From contig JAGYKU010000001.1 of the NCBI GenBank assembly GCA_018401455.1, forward strand, positions 55,029-119,028: a stretch of DNA of 64,000 nt, read 5' to 3'. The stretch is from Flavobacteriales bacterium. GTDB taxonomy: Bacteria; Bacteroidota; Bacteroidia; Flavobacteriales_D; Parvicellaceae. This document shows, piece by piece, positions 46,780 through 56,854 of this stretch. Under the pieces are notes generated by a model. It was not told where the DNA came from. It searched no databases and was given only the letters and a program-made list of their open reading frames with translations. The translations under genes and the position numbers were made by a program. How positions within the stretch are numbered: position 1 is the stretch's first letter; the number at the start of each line of letters is the position of its first letter.

Positions 46780-49422
46780 ATGAAAAAGATTCAATTAACG
46801 ATTTTATCCATATTCATATTTTTTTCTTCGTGGGCGCACGAAGGAATGTGGATTCCATCTTTGCTCAAGATTGTAGAAGGTGATATGCAAGCAGAAGGTT
46901 TAAAACTTACTGCTGAAGACATTTATTCTATTAATCAATCGAGTTTGAAAGATGCAATTGTTCATTTTGGCGGTGGCTGTACCGCAGAAATTGTCTCTAA
47001 AAAAGGTTTAATCCTTACCAATCACCATTGTGGGTTGAGTCAGATACAATCTCATTCTAGCATCGAAAATGATTATCTCAAAAATGGTTTTTGGGCTAAA
47101 AATTTCACTGAAGAATTGAAAAACCCTGGGCTTACAGCAACTTTAATCGTAAGAATTGAAGACGTTACTGATAAAGTGAATAATGGAATCACTGAAGGAA
47201 TGGACGATAAACTGGCGTATAGAAAGCAATATGAAAATATGCAAAGTCTTACCGCTAATGCCACTGTTGGGACAAAATATGAAGCAGTTATCAAGTCTTT
47301 TTATTATGGAAACGAATTTTATATGATTGTAACCAAAACTTTTAATGATGTGAGATTGGTGGGCGCTCCACCTGCTGATATTGGAAAATTTGGAGGTGAT
47401 ACAGACAACTGGGTTTGGCCAAGACACACAGGAGATTTTTCTGTTTTTAGAATTTATGCTGATGCCAACAATGAACCTGCGGATGTTTCTGATAATAATA
47501 GACCTTATGTGCCCGATTTTGCACTTAAAGTATCTATGGAAGGTGTTAAGAAAAATGATTTTACAATGGTTTTTGGTTTTCCTGGCACTACAGATCAATA
47601 TCTTACTTCTTATGAAGTAGATGATTACATCAATGTGATTAATCCTAAAAGAATTGCGATGCGTACTGCAAGTTTGGAAGTGATAGATGCAGCTATGAAG
47701 CAGTCGGATTTGACAAGAATTCAATATACATCCAAACAAGCAAGAATTTCTAATGCACACAAAAAGTGGATTGGTCAGAATTTAGGCTTGAAAGAAAAAG
47801 ATGCTTTGGGAATTAAAAAAGAGAGAGAAAAAGAGTTTCAAACGGCAGTTGCCAATGATGATAAATACAAAAATCTACTTAGCGAATTGAAAGCCAATCA
47901 AGAGGTTTTGATAAAATATGATTTGGCAAGAGCACTTTTTATTGAGATTTGGTATTATGGACCAGAAATCATCAGAATGGCACACGGTTACGAAGGAATG
48001 TTGAATGACAGTTATCCAGAAACTTATAGAAAATCCAAAGAAAGTTATGCCTCTTTCTTCAAAAACTATAATGTAGAAGTGGACAAAGAAATTTTCAAGA
48101 AATTAATGAAAATGTACGTTACTTCGTTAGACCACGGATTGAGACCAGCAGGTATTCCAATTGATGCTAAATACGATGCTTATGTAGATAATTTGTACGA
48201 AAAATCTATTTTTTGTGATTCTTTAAAGTTGAAGAAGTTCTTTGATTTGCCTAAAAAGAAACTAGAAAAGGTTCTAAAAGCAGACCCTGTATATCAATTA
48301 TCGCAAGCGATATTTTTGAGTTACAAAGGAGATATTGAGCCTTCTTTTTTCGAGTATTATTTAAAGAAAGAAACTTTGATGAAAAAATATTTAGCGGCTC
48401 AAATGGAATATTTCCCTAACAAAAAGTTTTTTGCAGATGCCAACAGCACTTTGAGGCTGACTTATGGGAAAATAGAAGGTTCTGCGCCAAGAGATGGAAT
48501 GAAATATACCTATTACACTACTTTGGATGGCATCATACAAAAAAACAATACAGGTGAAGATGATTTTGCAATTCCTACAAGGTTAAGAGAACTTTGGGAG
48601 AAAAAAGAATATGGAAACTATGCCACCAATGGTGAATTGAGAGTTTGTTTGTCGGGTTCTAACCATACTACTGGTGGGAATTCTGGAAGCCCTGCGTTGA
48701 ATGGTGAAGGACATTTGATAGGAATAAATTTCGATAGAAGTTGGGAAAGTACGATGAGTGACATTTTGTTTGACCCTTCTATTTGTAGAAATATTATGGT
48801 GGATATCAAGTATGTACTTTGGGTAATTGATGTTTATGCAGGAGCAGGACATTTGGTGCAAGAAATGGAATTGGTGGACGAAGACTACAGAGCAAACGAA
48901 AAAGCAAAAGCCCTTAAAACAGATGTCAAAGTTTTTACAAATATTTTGAGAGATGTTCCTTCTGATGTTGATGCTATGATGGGAAGAGCATTAGCATATA
49001 AGGAATTGGGAATGACTTCAGAATACGAAAACGACATTGAGGCTGCTTACAAATTGGCCCCAAAAAATGTAAAAGTTTTGAATGCAAAGGCAAATATTTT
49101 GGAAGAGCAAGGCAAAGAAACTGAAGCATTGAAAACTTTAAAAGAATCTTTAACCATCGACAATACGACTAATTTTGAAGCTTATTTTTTGAGAGGTTTG
49201 ATTAATGCAAAACAAGGCAAGTACAAAGAAGCCATTGCTGATTTTGACAAAACCATTTCAATCAATCACAGTCATTCCAAATCATATTATAATTTGGGAG
49301 TTTGTTTTAATGCAATGGGCAATTCTAATGATGCGAAAAGATATTTTGAAATCGCTAAGTTAATGGGTAATGAAAGAGCCAAATCGATGCATTACCTTCA
49401 TTCAGATTTTGGTGCTTGGTAA
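46780..49422 (+). CDS. S46 dipeptidyl-peptidase (DPP11-like) with TPR extension
   Basis: An 880-residue secreted protein with a signal peptide (about 1-19). The S46 triad is visible: H83 in TNHHCG, D219 in PRHTGDFSVFR, S635 in GGNSGSP. Eighteen residues after the serine lies R653 (NFDRSWE). In Porphyromonas enzymes the equivalent Arg gives DPP11 its Asp/Glu preference at P1, and Gly gives DPP7 preference, so an acidic-residue specificity is predicted. S46 proteins are usually about 720 residues; here about 150 extra residues form TPR repeats (from NILRDVPSDVDAMMGRAL). That fusion is unusual. Confidence 0.88.
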   Translation: MKKIQLTILSIFIFFSSWAHEGMWIPSLLKIVEGDMQAEGLKLTAEDIYSINQSSLKDAIVHFGGGCTAEIVSKKGLILTNHHCGLSQIQSHSSIENDYLKNGFWAKNFTEELKNPGLTATLIVRIEDVTDKVNNGITEGMDDKLAYRKQYENMQSLTANATVGTKYEAVIKSFYYGNEFYMIVTKTFNDVRLVGAPPADIGKFGGDTDNWVWPRHTGDFSVFRIYADANNEPADVSDNNRPYVPDFALKVSMEGVKKNDFTMVFGFPGTTDQYLTSYEVDDYINVINPKRIAMRTASLEVIDAAMKQSDLTRIQYTSKQARISNAHKKWIGQNLGLKEKDALGIKKEREKEFQTAVANDDKYKNLLSELKANQEVLIKYDLARALFIEIWYYGPEIIRMAHGYEGMLNDSYPETYRKSKESYASFFKNYNVEVDKEIFKKLMKMYVTSLDHGLRPAGIPIDAKYDAYVDNLYEKSIFCDSLKLKKFFDLPKKKLEKVLKADPVYQLSQAIFLSYKGDIEPSFFEYYLKKETLMKKYLAAQMEYFPNKKFFADANSTLRLTYGKIEGSAPRDGMKYTYYTTLDGIIQKNNTGEDDFAIPTRLRELWEKKEYGNYATNGELRVCLSGSNHTTGGNSGSPALNGEGHLIGINFDRSWESTMSDILFDPSICRNIMVDIKYVLWVIDVYAGAGHLVQEMELVDEDYRANEKAKALKTDVKVFTNILRDVPSDVDAMMGRALAYKELGMTSEYENDIEAAYKLAPKNVKVLNAKANILEEQGKETEALKTLKESLTIDNTTNFEAYFLRGLINAKQGKYKEAIADFDKTISINHSHSKSYYNLGVCFNAMGNSNDAKRYFEIAKLMGNERAKSMHYLHSDFGAW

Positions 49423-49434
49423 GATTACTTTTCA

Positions 49435-50733
49435 ATGAAAATTAAAGTATACACACCTCAAACCACCTCGAGACTAAATTATGCAATCGATTTAGTATTG
49501 GGTCAAGTTGGTGAGTTGGAATTTACTTTAGTACATCATTTAGAAGAAATTAAAGAGGGAGATTTTGTATTGAATTATTCTGGAAGTATCATTGAAAATA
49601 GTTTTCAGATTCACCCACATGGATTACTTTTTGAAAAAGACATTCAAAATTATGACGTACCCTTTGATTATCGTAAAGATGACTTTTTAGTAGGCGTTTT
49701 TCCAACAGAATTTGATAATTTGGGTTTTGATATTTTTTCTGCCAGTTTTTATATTGCCTCTCGATATGAGGAATATCGAAAAGCAGCATTAGACGAACAC
49801 GGAAGATATTTACCTTCCAATTCCATTCAATCCAAAATTGGAGATTTTAAAAAGACCATTATCAATATTTGGGTGAAAGAATTATTACGATTATTTTCTG
49901 AAAAATGGAAGTTAGATTTTGAAGTAAAACGAAATTTTGAAATCATCAATACAATTGATGTAGACCATGCTTGGGCATATCAAAATAAAGGCGTTTTGAG
50001 AGGTGTAGGAGGAGTTAGTAAGACAATGCTCCAGGGTGATTTTAAATTGACAAAGACAAGAATTAATACGATGGTCAAAAGCGAAAAAGATCCTTTTGAT
50101 ACTTATGATTATCTTGAAAATGTTCAGGAAAAATACAGTGTTAGAAGTATTTACTTTTTTCTTTTGGGAGATTACAAAAAGCCTTATGACACGAGTGTTT
50201 CGCACAACAGCAAAGCGTTAGTTGATTTGATAAAACATTTACAAAAAAATGCTTCAATTGGAATTCACCCTTCTTATGAATCTTATTTGAACCCCAAAAA
50301 GATTTCGAAAGAAATAGAGCGTTTGAATGCAATAACCCAAATTAAAACGACACAATCGAGACAACATTTTTTGAAACTATCGATTCCCGAAAGTTATAGA
50401 GCTTTAGAAACATTAGGCATCAAAGAAGATTACACAATGGGGTATGCTCAGGAAGTAGGTTTTAGAGCAGGACTTTGCACGCCATTTTATCTTTATGACT
50501 TACTTTTAGATAAAGTTATTGATGTGAAAATACATTCATTTGCATATATGGACGGAACATTGAACGAATACATGAAAATTTCACCAGATGAAGCACAAGA
50601 AACCATCAAATTTTTAAAAGAACAAGTACAAAACGTACAAGGTCAATTCATGGGGATTTGGCACAATTCATCTGTAAACGATAGAGATGAATGGGAAGGA
50701 TGGAGGGAGGTTTATGAGTGGGGTATTTCTTAA
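49435..50733 (+). CDS. Polysaccharide deacetylase family protein
   Basis: A 432-residue protein of the group seen in Bacteroidota: an N-terminal extension of about 160 residues, then a deacetylase-like barrel. The barrel has TIDVDHAWAY (metal-binding D-x-D-x-H style), IGIHPSYES (the H of motif 2) and a C-terminal MGIWHNSS. It probably acts on a sugar chain of the envelope. It begins 12 bp after the S46 gene on the same strand and may share its transcript. No signal peptide is seen. Confidence 0.75.
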   Translation: MKIKVYTPQTTSRLNYAIDLVLGQVGELEFTLVHHLEEIKEGDFVLNYSGSIIENSFQIHPHGLLFEKDIQNYDVPFDYRKDDFLVGVFPTEFDNLGFDIFSASFYIASRYEEYRKAALDEHGRYLPSNSIQSKIGDFKKTIINIWVKELLRLFSEKWKLDFEVKRNFEIINTIDVDHAWAYQNKGVLRGVGGVSKTMLQGDFKLTKTRINTMVKSEKDPFDTYDYLENVQEKYSVRSIYFFLLGDYKKPYDTSVSHNSKALVDLIKHLQKNASIGIHPSYESYLNPKKISKEIERLNAITQIKTTQSRQHFLKLSIPESYRALETLGIKEDYTMGYAQEVGFRAGLCTPFYLYDLLLDKVIDVKIHSFAYMDGTLNEYMKISPDEAQETIKFLKEQVQNVQGQFMGIWHNSSVNDRDEWEGWREVYEWGIS

Positions 50734-50738
50734 ATCTA

Positions 50739-53102
50739 TTACTCCTTTACCAATTTTTGTGTTTTAACACTGTGTTCCGAATGCAATTCAATCAAATAAA
50801 TTCCTTTTGCATAAGCAGAAATATCTAATTCTATTTTAGCGTCACCAGAGTTTACATTTGTTTTGTATAGCACTTGACCAGAAATAGATTTTATTTGAAT
50901 TTCGGCATTTTCTCCAGAGATAAAAGACTGAATATATATCAAATCCTGCGCTGGATTAGGAGAAATGATTAAGTAATTTTGCATATCATAAGGATTCAAC
51001 CCAGCAAATTGAACTTGTTGGCAAGCACCTAAAGTATCTATGGCTATTGCTTCAAAATCTGCATTTACAAAATGTACAATTTCTGAAATACAAACATCTT
51101 CTTCATTGAAACCATTATGATATACTCTTAGAAAAGGAGTTGCATTGGTGTTTTTTTGCATAAAACTATTGTCTGTTGCAATTCCAATGATTTTCCCACT
51201 TGAATTGTATTGTGGATTGCAATTAAAGTTGGTTGTATTGTACAAAGGAATTATCGTATTGATGTTCAATCCAGATAAGTTGAACTCAAAGGCTTTTACA
51301 AAATTACTTGGATTTTGAATGTAGATATCTATGTAGTTTTGAGACAAATCAATTTCATCAATAATCAAGTGTGAAGTTTGAAAAGGATTGTACAAACCAT
51401 GCGGAAATACACATGCGTTATTAAATGGGGTTCCGTTGTAAAAACATTCTTGAATCAAAGCTGCATCCCAAACACTGATGATACCATCATCATTCATATC
51501 TGTACAAGGTGTTGCAGCAATATTGTTGGTTAGAATTCCTTGTGTGTAAAGGTTTACATCTTGTAAATCTCTGTTGGTATCTGTATTTAAATCTCCTGAT
51601 ACAGTTGCGCCTCCGCAAGTTCCTTCGCAATCTATAACTTCACTTCCAAAAGGAGTCCCATTGCAATCCTGATAGTTGGAACAGTTGGGATTTACAGTAA
51701 AATCTTTATCTCCGTTAGCATCTTCAAAAACTGTCAGACAAACCTGTGCCCAGTTGTTGTCGTAATCCATTTCGTACCTTCCAAGAGCATCTGGTGCTTG
51801 ATTCCAGTTGATGCGAACAGCAAAAATATAATCACCAGGATCTACATCAGTAATGTCAATCCATTGACACTCTAAACCAGAACTATAAATATCTCCACAA
51901 TGAGCAGTAATTCCCATGTTGTTACAACCATATTTAGCTGTTCCACCACCGCTACATTCCAAATCCATTACACAAAAACCGTTTTTAAAGCCAATTGGAA
52001 TTGGATTACCATTGTCTCTAAAGAGTATATATTCTGCATAGCCAGGATAATGTGCATGATTGTGACAATTTACAAAACTAAACTGAGATGGATTGTCGGT
52101 TGGGTTACCAATAAAATAGTCAACATCTCCAATGTTTTTAATCCACGTTGTAAATCTAAGTATGGTTCTCATTCCATAACCTGTCAAACAATTTTCTTGA
52201 ACTTGACAATTTTCAGAGTTGATATAATCAATGTATAACGAATTTTCCATTTCTGCTTGCTCAATCATCAAATCAGGACCGTTGGGGCAATTTGTATTAG
52301 GATAATAAAGACAGTTTCCGTCAGAAACGGTAGCTAACGGATTATAATTACATGCGGTAACATCCATACATCCGCTTATTGGACCAGTGTAATTAATAAA
52401 CCAATCGATTGAGTTGGTTCCACAATCTCCATTGTTATCGCCAATTCGAATGATGTAAGTTTGAGTAGGATCTAAAGCGGCATTGATGGTAGCATTTAAG
52501 TTGCAATTACCACTATTGTTATCATAATATAAAGTGCTCACATTGGAATTGTCCCAAATCAAGCCTGTACAAGTTTCGTAAATCCAAATTTTTGTATCAC
52601 AAGTATTGTTTACAGAACAAGTTGAAATTTCAAACATTCCAGCATTTGCAGGTTGAAATAAGTACCAAGTATCAGCGTTAAGAGCGGTATGATTTCCTTC
52701 AGAAATGGTAATGGCAGAATTACAAGCAAATCCCGCAGGGCAATTGAAGTTTGTCGATTCACTAGAAGTGTAATTTCCACCATTAGCAACAACATTTCCA
52801 TCTACTGAAACAGTATAACTACCGTTTCCATAACTGCAACAAATTCCATCACCAAAAGAATCGTAAATCGTAAAATTATAACAACCAGTATTATCCAAAC
52901 ACATTACCGTGTCATTGAATGTTCCTTGTGCAATAGTTTGTCCAAAATGATTGGTCAAATCCCAAGATACTTCTGCAGGATAATTATCTGGTATAATGGT
53001 TATTTCCACTTGAATTTCGCTGGATGTACATTGAGAAAAGTAAGAGTTGAAAAGCACAGGCAACGCAAGTGAAAAAGCCAAAAGTATAGATGAATATTTC
53101 AT
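50739..53102 (-). CDS. Secreted lysyl-oxidase-like protein with dockerin-like region and T9SS tail
   Basis: A 787-residue exported protein with a signal peptide. It has an N-terminal beta-rich part and a cysteine-rich linker (GCMDVTACNYNPLA). A lysyl-oxidase-like domain (about residues 280-470) contains the copper motif in FVNCHNHAHYPGYAEY. A dockerin-like double calcium loop (DLNTDTNRDLQD ... DMNDDGIISVWD) follows, and a T9SS type A tail (LIISPNPAQDLIYIQS to the end) closes the chain. Lysyl oxidases make aldehydes from lysine side chains and crosslink proteins. Activity is inferred. Confidence 0.82.
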   Translation of the reverse strand: MKYSSILLAFSLALPVLFNSYFSQCTSSEIQVEITIIPDNYPAEVSWDLTNHFGQTIAQGTFNDTVMCLDNTGCYNFTIYDSFGDGICCSYGNGSYTVSVDGNVVANGGNYTSSESTNFNCPAGFACNSAITISEGNHTALNADTWYLFQPANAGMFEISTCSVNNTCDTKIWIYETCTGLIWDNSNVSTLYYDNNSGNCNLNATINAALDPTQTYIIRIGDNNGDCGTNSIDWFINYTGPISGCMDVTACNYNPLATVSDGNCLYYPNTNCPNGPDLMIEQAEMENSLYIDYINSENCQVQENCLTGYGMRTILRFTTWIKNIGDVDYFIGNPTDNPSQFSFVNCHNHAHYPGYAEYILFRDNGNPIPIGFKNGFCVMDLECSGGGTAKYGCNNMGITAHCGDIYSSGLECQWIDITDVDPGDYIFAVRINWNQAPDALGRYEMDYDNNWAQVCLTVFEDANGDKDFTVNPNCSNYQDCNGTPFGSEVIDCEGTCGGATVSGDLNTDTNRDLQDVNLYTQGILTNNIAATPCTDMNDDGIISVWDAALIQECFYNGTPFNNACVFPHGLYNPFQTSHLIIDEIDLSQNYIDIYIQNPSNFVKAFEFNLSGLNINTIIPLYNTTNFNCNPQYNSSGKIIGIATDNSFMQKNTNATPFLRVYHNGFNEEDVCISEIVHFVNADFEAIAIDTLGACQQVQFAGLNPYDMQNYLIISPNPAQDLIYIQSFISGENAEIQIKSISGQVLYKTNVNSGDAKIELDISAYAKGIYLIELHSEHSVKTQKLVKE

Positions 53103-53152
53103 AGATTAAATTTACTTGTATTCCGTAAATTTATAAAAAAAATCACAACAAT

Positions 53153-53641
53153 TTAATTTTTAATCAAGAAAAGCACTTTTTCAACATGGTCTTCAGAACT
53201 TAACTCATAATCTCCAACTATGGGACCAAAATACTTTACTTCTTTAGTGAAATTCATCGTTTTAGAATCAAAATACCAATCCTCTATAAATCTAAACCCT
53301 GTAATGTCATGATTTTTATAATAAAACTTTGTTTCATTGATTTTTACATTACCATTCTGGTCATATTCATATTGTCCAAATTCATTTGTTATTTTATATT
53401 TAATAGTATAGCTTGTCATGAGGGTTATTACTTTAAAATTACCTTCTTCGTCAAATTTGTATGGGCTGTAAATTTCAGTTTTTTTTTGCACAACATTAGA
53501 AATAATGGGATTTATTAAGTTTTTCTTTCCGTCAAAACTAAGATAATTTAAGTAAGGAAAATCAGAGTTTTCTACCATAGGGTTTTTATCAAATAGTACT
53601 TCGTAAGAAATATTTTCATAAAGACTAATTCAGAGGTTTTT
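53153..53641 (-). pseudogene. Hypothetical protein, 5' end interrupted
   Basis: A 141-residue frame (53578-53153) that clearly continues upstream as ISLYENISYEVLFDKNP to a TGA near 53626, after an apparent start MKNL. The content, YYKNHDITGFRFIEDWYFD followed by KEVKYFGPI, resembles the neighbouring broken gene and faintly recalls the end of GldN/PorN-type proteins. No signal peptide remains. Probably decayed. Confidence 0.4.
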
Positions 53642-53646
53642 CATTA

Positions 53647-54258
53647 TTAATAAGAACTAGGAGCAATTAAAAATAACTCTTGAGAATAATCTTCTGCAGA
53701 AAATTTAATAGCATCAATTTTTTTTAAGAATTTCCCTTCACTGTTCAGCGACCATTTCTCGTTAAAATGAATTTTATTGGCAGTTTGATGAATGTCGTCT
53801 AAATATACTATTTCTTCATATATTGGATTCCCATTTGGGTCATAAAGTTCAAATCCTGTTTCTATATCTATTGACAGATGAGTAGTTAATGAATAAAACT
53901 TCCCATTCAATAACGAAATATTATAATCGTTTTTATACCATTTGTAGAAAATAGTATCACCACTTTTTGATAAAAGGAAAATCATCTAGAAGTTCAAAAC
54001 TTAAAGTTTCGAATCGATAACCTTTTATTATTTCATTATATTTGGTTATGTCTTTTAAAGAGTAATTTAAATTTTTTAAATAAAATTTCTCCAACTTTAC
54101 AAAGTCTAATTGATTAATGAATATAGAATTTTCAATTTTTCATTTTCTGTCTTAATACTTATTTCATAAGAAATTTTGTGTTCATTATTTTGAGCGTAAA
54201 AATTAATTAAAGGTAAAAGTAAGGCAATGTAAAAGCAATTTGAAATTCATATTATGAA
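53647..54258 (-). pseudogene. Degraded secreted protein gene
   Basis: One protein spread over at least three frames. A signal (FYIALLLPLINFYAQ, near 54230-54190) follows ATG at about 54256. The middle is LDFVKLEKFYLKNLNYSLKD (about 54110-54050). The C-terminal frame, 53985-53647, has KWYKNDYNISLLNGKFYSL and IHFNEKWSLNSEGKFLKKI. It shares a pattern with the gene just downstream, so these may be tandem paralogues or one split gene. Confidence 0.5.
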
Positions 54259-54410
54259 ACTTTAAAATGGATTTATAAGTATATAATTCATATTAATGAA
54301 GAAAGTTACAAAATTATACTAAAAATTTATTTTTACCTTAAGTAGTTTTACCTTGTTTAATAAAAGTGAGTTTTTGTCGAGTAAATATAATGGTTTATCG
54401 ATTTTTTATG

Positions 54411-54418
54411 TATATTTG
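54411..54418 (+). promoter_or_regulatory. -7 promoter element for the histidine kinase gene
   Basis: TATATTTG at 54411-54418 matches TAnnTTTG and is 42 nt upstream of the ATG. No convincing -33 TTG was found. Confidence 0.4.
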
Positions 54419-54460
54419 TGTGTTAATTACATATTCGGCTAAATTAATATGTCATAGTTT

Positions 54461-55603
54461 ATGATTGCATCTAGTTTTAATCTTCTTGACGAAATCAATA
54501 GTATTTCAAAAATTCATACGCTTAAGCGAGATGATATAGATGCTATGATGATTGAGTTTGCTAAAAGGTTGACTGCTGCTTTTCATATCGAAAAATTAAG
54601 CGTATGGCTTTTCAATGAGAATAAAGATGCCATCATTTCAATGGGAGAGTTTGATTTGCCTTCAAAAACATTCACGAAAGACAATATTATTTATGGTAAG
54701 GATTGCCCTAATTATTTTAGAGGAATCAACGAAAATGAAATTCTTCTAGCGACAAATGTATTCTTAAATGAATTTACAAAAGATTTAGTTGATGTTTATT
54801 TCAATAATCACAATATCATTTCTTTAATGGATATCCCTTTGAGAATCGAAGGAGAGTTGGTAGGTATTATGTGTTTTGAAAAAACAGGAACACTTGAAAG
54901 ATATTTTTCTGAAAAAGAGCAGTTGTTTGCTTTGAGTTGTGCTTTGGTTTTTGCCTCCAATCTAGAAGCGAGACAAAGAAGAGCAACACAAGCAATTTTG
55001 GATAGAGAATTAAAGGAAAAAGACATTTTAATCAAAGAAATAAATCATCGTGTCAAAAACAATATTGCTGTCGTAGCTAGTTTGATTAACCTTCAGAAAT
55101 ATAAAGCACGAGACGATTATCATAGCATTCTTTTTGAAGAAATTAAAAGTAAAGTGGATGCCATATCTAGTATTCATGAAATGATGTATCAAACCAATTC
55201 ATATTCGAGTATAGAAATTCAAGAATATGTCAATCACTTGGTGAATGAGTTGGTTTCTTTTAATCAAAACAAATACAAAAACATAGAAATCATTAAGAAC
55301 CTTGAAAAGGTTATTATCGATATAGATAAAGCAATTCCATTAGCTTTGATTATCAATGAAGTGATTACAAATTCATTCAAACATGCTTTTGAAGGAGCAA
55401 GTCAGCCTAAAATTGAAGTTTCTTTCAAAGAAATTAATGGCAAAAAAGAACTTGTAATTTCCGACAATGGAACAGGTTTTGACTACGATCATATTTCAAA
55501 AGATTCCCTAGGAATAGATATCATCAATGGATTGGTAAGCCAACTAGAAGGTGAAATGGTTTACGTTAATGATAAAGGAACTACTTTTAAGTTGTCTTTT
55601 TAA
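54461..55603 (+). CDS. GAF-domain sensor histidine kinase (HisKA_2 type)
   Basis: A 380-residue soluble kinase. A GAF domain spans about residues 20-170. The HisKA_2 dimerisation segment has the phosphoaccepting H196 in KEINHRVKNNIAVVASLI, and an HATPase domain has IINEVITNSFKHAF and SDNGTGF. No membrane segment, so it senses a cytosolic signal. No response regulator gene is next to it. Confidence 0.88.
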   Translation: MIASSFNLLDEINSISKIHTLKRDDIDAMMIEFAKRLTAAFHIEKLSVWLFNENKDAIISMGEFDLPSKTFTKDNIIYGKDCPNYFRGINENEILLATNVFLNEFTKDLVDVYFNNHNIISLMDIPLRIEGELVGIMCFEKTGTLERYFSEKEQLFALSCALVFASNLEARQRRATQAILDRELKEKDILIKEINHRVKNNIAVVASLINLQKYKARDDYHSILFEEIKSKVDAISSIHEMMYQTNSYSSIEIQEYVNHLVNELVSFNQNKYKNIEIIKNLEKVIIDIDKAIPLALIINEVITNSFKHAFEGASQPKIEVSFKEINGKKELVISDNGTGFDYDHISKDSLGIDIINGLVSQLEGEMVYVNDKGTTFKLSF

Positions 55604-55834
55604 TCAATTTGATTCAACTTAGAATTTTGTTCATTCACCTTAGTTTAAAAAAACCTTTTACAATAGACCTTTTACAACAAATAGTATTTCAGTCTTTCGT
55701 CTAATCAACCACGAAGTCAAAAAGAATCCACAAAGTTTAAAATTTACCGTAATTTTAAAAATACATTGTACATAAGACATTGCACCTTGTACAAAAATAA
55801 GTCTTGAGTCTAATTAAAACTAGATAAGAACTAA
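55604..55834. other. Intergenic region without gene
   Basis: AT-rich 231-bp space between convergent genes. Its right part (about 55765-55820) contains ACATTG..CCTTGTACAAAAA and AAAACTAG, similar to the DNA after the porP/sprF-like stop at 18453-18493. No strong hairpin terminator was seen. Confidence 0.3.
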
Positions 55835-56839
55835 TCAATGCAAAATCTTAAAAACCAACTCTTTCATTAATTCGCTTTCAGAAATGTTCGAAGCACCAAC
55901 ACCTTTTGCTTTTAAATCGGCATCACGCAAATAACCAATAATTTTGGCTAGTTTTCCCATAGGATACATTTGAGCAGCCGCTGCATAATCTTTTAAGAAG
56001 TAGGGGTTTACGCCCATTTTTTGAGATATTTCTTGTTGAGGAACTTTTCCATTCAAAGCGTGGTAATTCAAAACTTTTACAAAAAATCCATATAAAAAGG
56101 AAAGCGTAACCACCATCGGGTAGTTTTTGGAATTGTTTCCAAAGTGATTTGCAATCATATTAGATTTCATCACATCTTTCTTAGCCAATGCTTTTTGAAG
56201 TTCAAAAACATTATATTCCCTAGAAATTCCAACGTGATTATATACTGCTTTTTCGTCTATTAAAGTTTCTCCTTCCAAAACAATAAGCAGTTTCTCAAAG
56301 GTTTTGATAATTTTATTCAAATCATCACCCAAAAATTCAGACATAAGCATTGCTGCTTTTGGATTCACTGTCAATCCTCGGTTTTTCCCTTCAGATACAA
56401 TCCACTCTCCAATTTTGTAATCTTTTACTTTTTCGGAAGTAAATAAGTAGTCTATTTTTTTTAAATCCTTGGCAACCTTGGTTTTGCCATCCAATTTTTT
56501 GTATTTATAACAGATAACTAAAATTGTAGTAAGTGTTGGATTGGCAAAATAATCTGCCAAATTCCCTATCGTTCTTGAAAGTTCTTGAGCTTCTTTTACA
56601 ATGACTACTCTATAATCTGCCATCATAGGGTATTGTTTGGCTTCATTGAGAATATCTTGAACTTCTATGTCTTTGCCATACAAGACGGACTGATTAAAAT
56701 CCCTTTCACTTTCGTCAAGTACATTTTTGGCAATATAATTTGAAATTTCATCAATAAAATATGGCTCTTCACCTTGAAGAAAATATACAGGTTTGAATTT
56801 TCTGTCTTTTAAGTCTTTTAAAATCGTATTGTATTCCAT
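55835..56839 (-). CDS. holA: DNA polymerase III subunit delta HolA
   Basis: A 334-residue clamp-loader subunit. The N-terminal VYFLQGEEPYFIDEIS-type start, the AAA-like core without a P-loop, and the C-terminal helical collar (LYGFFVKVLNYHALNGKVPQ) are typical. It works with DnaX, also in this window, to load the sliding clamp. It lies 15 bp downstream of the amn gene. Confidence 0.9.
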   Translation of the reverse strand: MEYNTILKDLKDRKFKPVYFLQGEEPYFIDEISNYIAKNVLDESERDFNQSVLYGKDIEVQDILNEAKQYPMMADYRVVIVKEAQELSRTIGNLADYFANPTLTTILVICYKYKKLDGKTKVAKDLKKIDYLFTSEKVKDYKIGEWIVSEGKNRGLTVNPKAAMLMSEFLGDDLNKIIKTFEKLLIVLEGETLIDEKAVYNHVGISREYNVFELQKALAKKDVMKSNMIANHFGNNSKNYPMVVTLSFLYGFFVKVLNYHALNGKVPQQEISQKMGVNPYFLKDYAAAAQMYPMGKLAKIIGYLRDADLKAKGVGASNISESELMKELVFKILH

Positions 56840-56854
56840 TTTCGATAAATCGCA

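Noticed and set aside
47143..47760. A 205-residue antisense ORF inside the S46 peptidase gene
   Set aside because: The sense frame encodes the catalytic core with conserved motifs; the antisense translation is Ile/Ser/His-rich and matches nothing.
53990..54010. A tRNA T-arm-like TTCGAATC
   Set aside because: No acceptor stem or anticodon arm can be built around it, and it falls within a degraded protein gene.
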